The notes under the pieces are model-generated. The model did not search any database and was not told where the DNA came from. It was given only the letters and a program-made list of their open reading frames with translations. Shown here in pieces: positions 7,642 to 11,594 of a DNA stretch of 11,594 nucleotides; within the stretch, counting starts at the first letter, position 1; every line of letters starts with the position of its first letter. Source of the DNA: an uncultured Actinomycetes bacterium (GTDB lineage Bacteria > Actinomycetota > Acidimicrobiia > Acidimicrobiales > Microtrichaceae); NCBI GenBank assembly GCA_903941145.1, contig CAJANQ010000095.1:1-11594 (forward strand). Reading direction: 5' to 3'. The position numbers and the translations under genes are program-made.

Positions 7642-7751
7642 GGGCCGGACCCTACCGCCCGCGGCGCCAGCCGTTCCCCTCGGAATCCCGTCCCGGGCGA
7701 ACCCACAATCCCGTCCGAGGCGCACCGACGGACGCGCGAGACTGACGGGCG
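7642..7751. promoter_or_regulatory. Divergent promoter region aminotransferase / serC with direct repeat AATCCCGTCC
   Basis: The 110-bp region between two divergent aminotransferase genes holds AATCCCGTCC twice, at 7684-7693 and 7707-7716, spaced 23 bp start to start (about two helical turns on one DNA face). An inverted pair CGTCCG (7712-7717) / CGGACG (7729-7734) overlaps the second copy. This arrangement would suit a regulator binding between the two promoters, but the regulator is unknown. No clear serC -10 is seen. Confidence 0.35.
7649..7654 (-). promoter_or_regulatory. -10 element (TAGGGT) of the aminotransferase-peptidase operon; leaderless start
   Basis: On the minus strand TAGGGT fits the actinobacterial TANNNT -10 consensus. 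Exactly seven bases separate it from the ATG at 7641, the geometry of leaderless transcripts common in actinobacteria, and no Shine-Dalgarno is needed or seen. The -35 position (around 7672-7677) reads GGAACG and is a poor match to TTGACA. Prediction only. Confidence 0.5.
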
Positions 7752-8879
7752 ATGAGCACCCCCGACATCTCCCTCCCCGACGACCTCCTCCCCGCCGACG
7801 GACGCTTTGGCTGTGGCCCGTCCCGTGTCCGGCCCGACGCCATCGACATGCTGAACGGGTCTGCCGGCCACTTCCTCGGCACCAGCCACCGGCAGGCGAC
7901 CGTGCAGTTCAAGGTCAGCGAGCTGCGCAACGGCCTGGCCGAGATGTTCGCCCTGCCCGACGGCTACGAGGTCCTGCTCGGCAACGGCGGCACCACGGCA
8001 TTCTGGGACATCGCCACCTTCGGCCTGGTCCAGGACAAGAGCCAGCACCTGCACTTCGGCGAGTTCTCGTCCAAGTTCGGCAAGGCCGTGCAGGCCGCCC
8101 CGCACCTGGGCGACCCCGAGATCATCTCGGCCGACCCGGGCGACCACCCCGTTGCCGTCGGCCGTCCGGGCATCGACACTTACGCGCTCACCCACAACGA
8201 GACGTCGACCGGTGTCGCCATGCCGCTCGCCCGGCCCGACGGCGCCGACGACGACGCGCTCGTGCTGGTCGACGCCACCTCGGCCGCCGGCGGCCTTCGC
8301 TGGGACCCGAGCGAGGTCGACGTCTACTACTTCGCCCCGCAGAAGTGCCTCGCCTCTGACGGTGGTCTGTGGCTCGCCGCGGTCTCGCCCCGTGCCGTGG
8401 AGCGCATCGAGCGGATCGCCGCCTCGGACCGCTGGGTGCCGGCGTTCTTCGACCTGGGCATCGCCCTGGAGAACTCCCGCAAGGACCAGACCTACAACAC
8501 GCCGGCGCTGGCCACGCTCTTCCTGGCGGTGGAGCAGGTGCGCTGGATCAACGAGAACGGCGGGCTGGAGTTCTCGGCGGGCCGTTGTGACCGCTCGGCC
8601 GCCACGGTCTACGAGTGGGCCGAGGCCAACCCGGTCACGACCCCGTTCGTGACCGACCCGGCCAAGCGCAGCCACGTGGTCGCCACCATCGACTTCGACG
8701 ACTCGGTCGACGCCTCGGTGGTTGCCGCGGTGCTGCGGTCCAACGGGATCCTCGACACCGAGCCCTACCGGAAGCTGGGCCGCAACCAGCTGCGCGTGGC
8801 GCTGTTCCCGGCGATCGACCCCGAGGACGTCGCAGCGCTCACCCGGTGCATCGACTACGTGGTCGAGCAGCTCGGCTGA
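7752..8879 (+). CDS. serC: Phosphoserine aminotransferase SerC (actinobacterial type)
   Basis: Transfers an amino group from glutamate to 3-phosphohydroxypyruvate, giving O-phosphoserine, the step after SerA; related SerCs also act in pyridoxine synthesis. It is 375 aa and follows the Actinobacteria/M. tuberculosis-type SerC pattern: RFGCGPSRVRPDAID (18-32), FLGTSHRQATVQ (41-52), LLGNGGTTAFWD (75-86), THNETSTGVAMP (147-158), VLVDATSAAGG (171-181, Asp174) and Schiff-base Lys198 in YYFAPQKCLASDGG (192-205). The C-terminal domain contains KDQTYNTPALATLF (244-257), also family-typical. ATG at 7752 precedes the conserved FGCGPS region by the usual ~18 residues; the upstream SD is weak. It is divergent from the aspartate-type aminotransferase and transcribed alone; serB is not in the window. 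Confidence 0.96.
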   Translation: MSTPDISLPDDLLPADGRFGCGPSRVRPDAIDMLNGSAGHFLGTSHRQATVQFKVSELRNGLAEMFALPDGYEVLLGNGGTTAFWDIATFGLVQDKSQHLHFGEFSSKFGKAVQAAPHLGDPEIISADPGDHPVAVGRPGIDTYALTHNETSTGVAMPLARPDGADDDALVLVDATSAAGGLRWDPSEVDVYYFAPQKCLASDGGLWLAAVSPRAVERIERIAASDRWVPAFFDLGIALENSRKDQTYNTPALATLFLAVEQVRWINENGGLEFSAGRCDRSAATVYEWAEANPVTTPFVTDPAKRSHVVATIDFDDSVDASVVAAVLRSNGILDTEPYRKLGRNQLRVALFPAIDPEDVAALTRCIDYVVEQLG

Positions 8880-8886
8880 ACTCGTA

Positions 8887-8916
8887 CTGTCCTGATCTGG
8901 CTGTCCTGATCTGGCT
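8887..8916. repeat. Perfect tandem duplication of a 14-bp unit downstream of serC
   Basis: CTGTCCTGATCTGG occurs twice head to tail (8887-8900 and 8901-8914), followed by CT that starts a third unit. It begins 7 bases after the serC stop. A five-bp GC hairpin (CGGCC-TGC-GGCCG, 8923-8935) follows, too small to call a terminator with confidence. Confidence 0.9.
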
Positions 8917-8960
8917 CTCTGGCGGCCTGCGGCCGGAACTGGTCGGCGGCCACGGTCGCC

Positions 8961-8987
8961 GGTGGACCCAGGCGCTTCCGCGGAAGC
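8961..8987 (-). repeat. Left copy of an inverted 27-bp repeat containing palindrome GCTTCCGCGGAAGC
   Basis: Positions 8974-8987 read GCTTCCGCGGAAGC, a perfect 14-bp palindrome (core SacII site CCGCGG) identical to 10379-10392 inside the HNH gene. Read on the minus strand from 8987, the match continues: 24 of 27 bases agree with 10379-10405 (the palindrome, then GC, three mismatches, then GGTCCACC), and after a one-base indel a further 10 of 12 agree. This lies 63 bases upstream of the HNH start. It could be a degraded 3' end of another DUF222-HNH gene on the minus strand, or a site repeat. Confidence 0.75.
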
Positions 8988-9042
8988 ACATGGGCGCCGT
9001 CATGACCCGGTCCGACGGCCTTGTCGGAGGGTGCGGGTAGAA

Positions 9043-9056
9043 CGAACACATGTTCG
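9043..9056. promoter_or_regulatory. LexA/SOS-box match overlapping the start codon of the DUF222-HNH gene
   Basis: CGAACACATGTTCG fits the Gram-positive/mycobacterial LexA box CGAACRNRYGTTYG at every position. The ATG at 9050 lies in its centre, so bound LexA would cover the translation start and, if the transcript is leaderless, the transcription start. A partial -10 (TAGAAC, 9038-9043) directly abuts it. Repression by LexA and induction by DNA damage are inferred. Confidence 0.7.
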
Positions 9057-10591
9057 ATACTGCTCCGCCCGACAGCACCCCTGCCCCACCGGCCACCCTG
9101 CCATCCGCGTCGCTGACCGGCGTCAGGTCGGCCGACCGGTCCGACATCCCAGAGCTCGCCACCTGGGCGACCGGGTTGGCGCCCAAGGACCTGGAGCGCG
9201 AGCTGCGGTCCACCTCCGCCGAGCTGGCGGCGGGCACCTACCGGCTGCTCGTGCTCGTCGCCGAGTTCGACCGTCGGGATGCCGCGGAGGACTGGGAGTG
9301 CCGCTCGACCGCCCACTGGCTGTCGTGGCACTGCGGCATCGGGCCGACCGCAGCCCGCGAGCAGGTCCGGGTCGCACGACGGCTCGAGGACCTGCCGCTC
9401 ACCTCGGCCGCGCTGGCCGAGGGCCGCATCTCCTACTCCAAGGTGCGGGCCCTCACCCGTGTCGCCGTGCCCGAGTCCGAGGCTGACCTGCTCGATCTTG
9501 CCGACGCGTCGACCGCCGGACAGCTTGACCGCATCTGTTCCGCGCTCCGACGGTTCGGGTCGGCGCAGGACGAGGAGGCCCGGCTGCGCGAGCGGGAGCT
9601 CGGGGCGGACGACCGGGCCTTCCTGACCTGGCACCGCAGCGAGCACGGCGACCTGGTGGGGTCGTTCTGCCTTCCGGCCGAGACCGGCGAGGCGTTCGTC
9701 CGTGCAGTGCGCGCCGCCGACGACGGCGACCCTGCAGCGACCGTGGGCTGCCGACGGGCACGGGCCGTCCACCAGATGGCCGCAGGGCTCCTCGCTGCAC
9801 CTGACGGACCCGCAGCACCTGACGGGCCAACTGCTCCTGGCGGACCCAACAGCCATGGCGGCAACCTCGACGTAGCCAGACGGGCGCAACCCGAGATCGT
9901 CGTGCACGTCGACCTGCTCGCGCTCGGTCGGCTGGCCGCCGCGGTGCCAGAGTCCTCAGACGTCGCCGAGCGGCCAACAGTGGCCCGCACGTCCACCGGC
10001 GCCAAGGTCTCGGCGGCCGCGCTCAGCCGGCTCGTGGGCGACGCCGGGCTCCGGTACGTGGCCGACCTGGCCGACGGCACCCAGCTCGACCTCGGCCGGC
10101 ACCAGCGCACCGTGACCCCGGCACTGTTCAGGGCCCTCAAGGCCCGCGACCGGCACTGCCAGTTCCCGGGATGCGACTCTGCGGTCCAGCTGCACGCCCA
10201 CCACATCACCTGGTGGAGCCGGGGCGGCCGAACGGCGCCGGACAACCTGCTGCTCCTGTGCCGCAAGCACCACCACGCCGTGCACGACCGCGAGTGGTCC
10301 TGCAGCGGCACGGCGTCGGCGCCAAAGTTCGCGCGGCCTGACGGAACCGCCGTCACCAACGCGAACCGGCTGCCCGGTGCTTCCGCGGAAGCGCTCCGGT
10401 CCACCAACCGGCGGTGGTCGCCGTTCGTCGCCGACAGCCCGGGCGGCGAGTGGGTCGGCGACCAGATCGAGTGGGACTGGCTGTTTGCCGGCCTGGTCCG
10501 CCACCTGCCGACGGTGCAGCGGCCTGCTGGCACCTCGACGGACGGCACTGCATCACGCGCCTCAGACCCGGCCGACCGACGAGCCGCCTAG
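9050..10591 (+). CDS. DUF222 / HNH endonuclease domain protein (13E12 repeat family-like)
   Basis: A 513-aa protein with an N-terminal DUF222 region (about 40-345) and a C-terminal HNH nuclease domain (about 350-415), as in the multicopy 13E12 repeat family of mycobacteria and other actinobacteria. DUF222 landmarks: the helical stretch around AEFDRRDAAEDW (71-82), STAHWLSWHCGIGPTAAREQVRVARRL (86-112) and GRISYSKVRALTRV (125-138). The HNH module shows zinc ligands and active site: RHCQFPGC (368-375, Cys370 and Cys375), LHAHHITWWSRGG (381-393), Asn399, and LLLCRKHHHAVH (401-412, Cys404). All key residues are present, so it looks intact. A Gly/Pro-rich repeat linker spans 249-266. I took ATG 9050 because the MFD start is typical and the LexA box centres there; the only SD-like GGAGGG (9026-9031) is 18 bases away. 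Its stop overlaps the convergent modB stop. Biological role of the family is unsettled; nuclease activity is inferred. Confidence 0.93.
   Translation: MFDTAPPDSTPAPPATLPSASLTGVRSADRSDIPELATWATGLAPKDLERELRSTSAELAAGTYRLLVLVAEFDRRDAAEDWECRSTAHWLSWHCGIGPTAAREQVRVARRLEDLPLTSAALAEGRISYSKVRALTRVAVPESEADLLDLADASTAGQLDRICSALRRFGSAQDEEARLRERELGADDRAFLTWHRSEHGDLVGSFCLPAETGEAFVRAVRAADDGDPAATVGCRRARAVHQMAAGLLAAPDGPAAPDGPTAPGGPNSHGGNLDVARRAQPEIVVHVDLLALGRLAAAVPESSDVAERPTVARTSTGAKVSAAALSRLVGDAGLRYVADLADGTQLDLGRHQRTVTPALFRALKARDRHCQFPGCDSAVQLHAHHITWWSRGGRTAPDNLLLLCRKHHHAVHDREWSCSGTASAPKFARPDGTAVTNANRLPGASAEALRSTNRRWSPFVADSPGGEWVGDQIEWDWLFAGLVRHLPTVQRPAGTSTDGTASRASDPADRRAA
9797..9850 (+). repeat. Three 18-bp in-frame tandem units coding a Pro/Gly-rich linker
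   Basis: Units at 9797-9814, 9815-9832 and 9833-9850 encode APDGPA, APDGPT and APGGPN. The first two are almost identical in DNA; the third has diverged. They lie between the DUF222 and HNH domains, where length changes in six-residue steps would be tolerated. Confidence 0.8.
10379..10405 (+). repeat. Right copy of the inverted 27-bp repeat, within the HNH coding region
   Basis: GCTTCCGCGGAAGC at 10379-10392 is the same palindrome as 8974-8987. With its flank ending GGTCCACC it forms an outward-symmetric inverted pair with 8961-8987. Here it encodes residues ASAEALRST, downstream of the HNH motif, so coding constraint is a sufficient reason for this copy. Confidence 0.75.
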
Positions 10592-11442
10592 CGCTCCGAA
10601 CGGACCGACCAGGGCCACCACTTGGCTCGCAGGGCGACCAGCACGACCAGGGCGAGCAGCACCAGGACCACGCTCAGGACCAGCGCCGCGCCACGGTCGG
10701 ACTCGAGCGCCTGGTAGACCGCGGTCGGGAGCGTCTGGGTCCGGCCCGGGAGGCTGCCGGCGAACGTCACGGTGGCCCCGAACTCCCCTACTGCCCGGGC
10801 CCAGGCCAGCAGCGCGCCGGCGGCGACGGCCGGGGCGACCGAGGGCAGGCCGACCTCGCGCACGACCCGCCAACGGTTGGCGCCGAGCACCGTGGCGACG
10901 TCCTCGGGCGAGCGGTCGACGTTGCGCAGCGCGGCCTCGACCGGGAGCACCACGAACGGCAGCGCCACGAACGTCTGGGCCACCACCACACCGGCCGTGG
11001 AGAACGGCAGCACGATCCCGAACCAGTCCTCGAGCAGACCGCCGGCCAGGCCGTTGCGGCCGAGGGCGGCGAGCAGCGCGACGCCGGCGACCACGGGCGG
11101 CAGCAGGACCGGCACCAGCACCGGCACCCGCCACAGGTCCGGCCGGCGCAGGCCACCCCGGGCCAGCACCCAGGCGAGCGGAATGCCGAGCACGAGCGCG
11201 CACGCCGTGGCGAGCAGCGAGGTGACCAGGCTGACCCGCAGCGGCGTGAGCACCGCGCCCGAGGTCACGAGCTCCCAGAACCGGCCCCAAGGCGCCCGGA
11301 CCAGCAGCGAGACAACGGGCAGCGCCAGGAACACGAGCGCCAGCGCAGCCAGTACCCGCACCCCGACCGGCACCCGGCGCGACGGCGCCTGCCCCGAAGG
11401 GACCCGCCGTCGTCCGCCCTGTCCGCCCTCCGGCTCCGTCAC
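10588..11442 (-). CDS. modB: Molybdate ABC transporter permease ModB
   Basis: Inner-membrane permease of the molybdate (or tungstate) importer, accepting oxyanion from ModA and powered by the ATPase ModC. It is 284 aa, a little longer than the ~225-260 usual, owing to a ~25-residue Arg/Gly/Pro-rich cytoplasmic N-tail. About five to six hydrophobic segments are visible (about 27-48, 70-95, 105-127, 148-170, 203-220, 252-272). The ABC-permease EAA loop, contacting the ATPase, is at about 169-200 with the key Gly in VLGANRWRVVREVGLP, followed by AWARAVGEFGATVTFAGS (213-230), which is diagnostic of ModB/CysT-like permeases and favours ModB. Starts at GTG 11442, overlapping the modA stop as GTGA. 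No modC follows; the next gene is the convergent HNH gene with a shared CTAG. A sulfate permease is the less likely alternative. Confidence 0.92.
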   Translation of the reverse strand: MTEPEGGQGGRRRVPSGQAPSRRVPVGVRVLAALALVFLALPVVSLLVRAPWGRFWELVTSGAVLTPLRVSLVTSLLATACALVLGIPLAWVLARGGLRRPDLWRVPVLVPVLLPPVVAGVALLAALGRNGLAGGLLEDWFGIVLPFSTAGVVVAQTFVALPFVVLPVEAALRNVDRSPEDVATVLGANRWRVVREVGLPSVAPAVAAGALLAWARAVGEFGATVTFAGSLPGRTQTLPTAVYQALESDRGAALVLSVVLVLLALVVLVALRAKWWPWSVRSER

Positions 11443-11594
11443 GGCGCACCGAACCCGGCAGCGACCAGCACCTTCTGGCCCGGACCCTGCAGGTAGGCGA
11501 CGAACTGGGCAGCAGCGCCGCGGGTGCGTTCGACGGCGAAGTACGTGACCGGGACCTGTGCCGCACCGGGTACGGCGACCAGCAGCGCGGCGGA
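11439..11594 (-). CDS. modA: Molybdate-binding protein ModA, C-terminal 51 residues (rest outside window)
   Basis: Only the last 51 residues are visible, open to the window edge at 11594. They match the C-terminus of the periplasmic-type molybdate-binding lipoprotein ModA: VPVTYFAVERTRGAAAQ (residues 14-30 of the visible part), then FVAYLQGPGQKVLVAAGFGAP, the usual closing helix and GF-P ending of the solute-binding fold. Its TGA (11441-11439) overlaps the modB GTG by four bases (GTGA), so the two are co-translated. Signal peptide and oxyanion-binding residues are outside the window. The modB neighbour makes the assignment firm despite the short length. Confidence 0.85.
   Translation of the reverse strand, partial: SAALLVAVPGAAQVPVTYFAVERTRGAAAQFVAYLQGPGQKVLVAAGFGAP

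Noticed and set aside
8923..8935. Small GC hairpin (CGGCC-TGC-GGCCG) after serC as a terminator
   Set aside because: Only five base pairs, no T-tract, and such short GC inverted repeats are expected by chance at this base composition.
8961..10405. Insertion sequence or transposon bounded by the inverted repeats
   Set aside because: No transposase or integrase between the arms, no target-site duplication, and the right arm lies inside an intact coding region whose last ~60 codons fall outside the arms.
10562..11566. Alternative minus-strand frame of about 330 codons over modB
   Set aside because: Arg/Gly/Ala-rich shadow frame; the modB frame has membrane segments and the EAA loop, and overlaps modA with the standard GTGA junction.

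Overview
The window is high-GC DNA with tightly packed genes, many G/C-ending codons and GTG starts beside ATG. The Actinobacteria-type phosphoserine aminotransferase, the M. tuberculosis-like long SerA, the DUF222-HNH (13E12-family) protein and a Gram-positive/mycobacterial-type LexA box all point to Actinomycetota. A lineage such as Acidimicrobiia is my guess; no rRNA or other marker is present to settle it.

Layout. (1) 1-1720, plus strand: the 3' part of leuC and all of leuD, the two subunits of isopropylmalate isomerase (leucine synthesis), separated by one base. (2) 1721-1819: a convergent gap holding a long nested hairpin, the likely two-way terminator for leuD and serA. (3) 1820-3394, minus strand: serA, first step of serine synthesis. 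An 80-bp divergent gap separates it from (4) 3475-4455, plus strand: a renalase-like FAD oxidoreductase. (5) 4461-7641, minus strand: a two-gene unit, a class I aspartate-type aminotransferase followed by an S9 prolyl-oligopeptidase-family peptidase, joined as TGACATG. A probable leaderless promoter precedes the aminotransferase. (6) 7752-8879, plus strand: serC, second step of serine synthesis, divergent from the aminotransferase. (7) 8880-10591: an accessory-looking block with a tandem 14-bp duplication, a 14-bp palindrome that recurs inside the next gene, and a LexA/SOS-box match over the start codon of a DUF222-HNH nuclease gene. (8) 10588-11594, minus strand: molybdate transporter permease modB and the C-terminal end of modA, overlapping by GTGA. 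modB meets the HNH gene tail to tail on a shared CTAG.

Most of the window is amino-acid metabolism: leucine (leuCD), serine (serA, serC, no serB here) and transamination. SerA makes 3-phosphohydroxypyruvate and SerC converts it to phosphoserine, so these two act in sequence although each is transcribed alone. The renalase-like enzyme may clear damaged NAD(P)H isomers that inhibit dehydrogenases such as SerA; that link is inference. The most interesting stretch is 8880-10591: the HNH gene, its SOS-type operator over the ATG, and an inverted sequence echo of its own 3' coding region just upstream. I see no rRNA, tRNA, CRISPR array, integrase or transposase. No gap between genes exceeds 300 bases.
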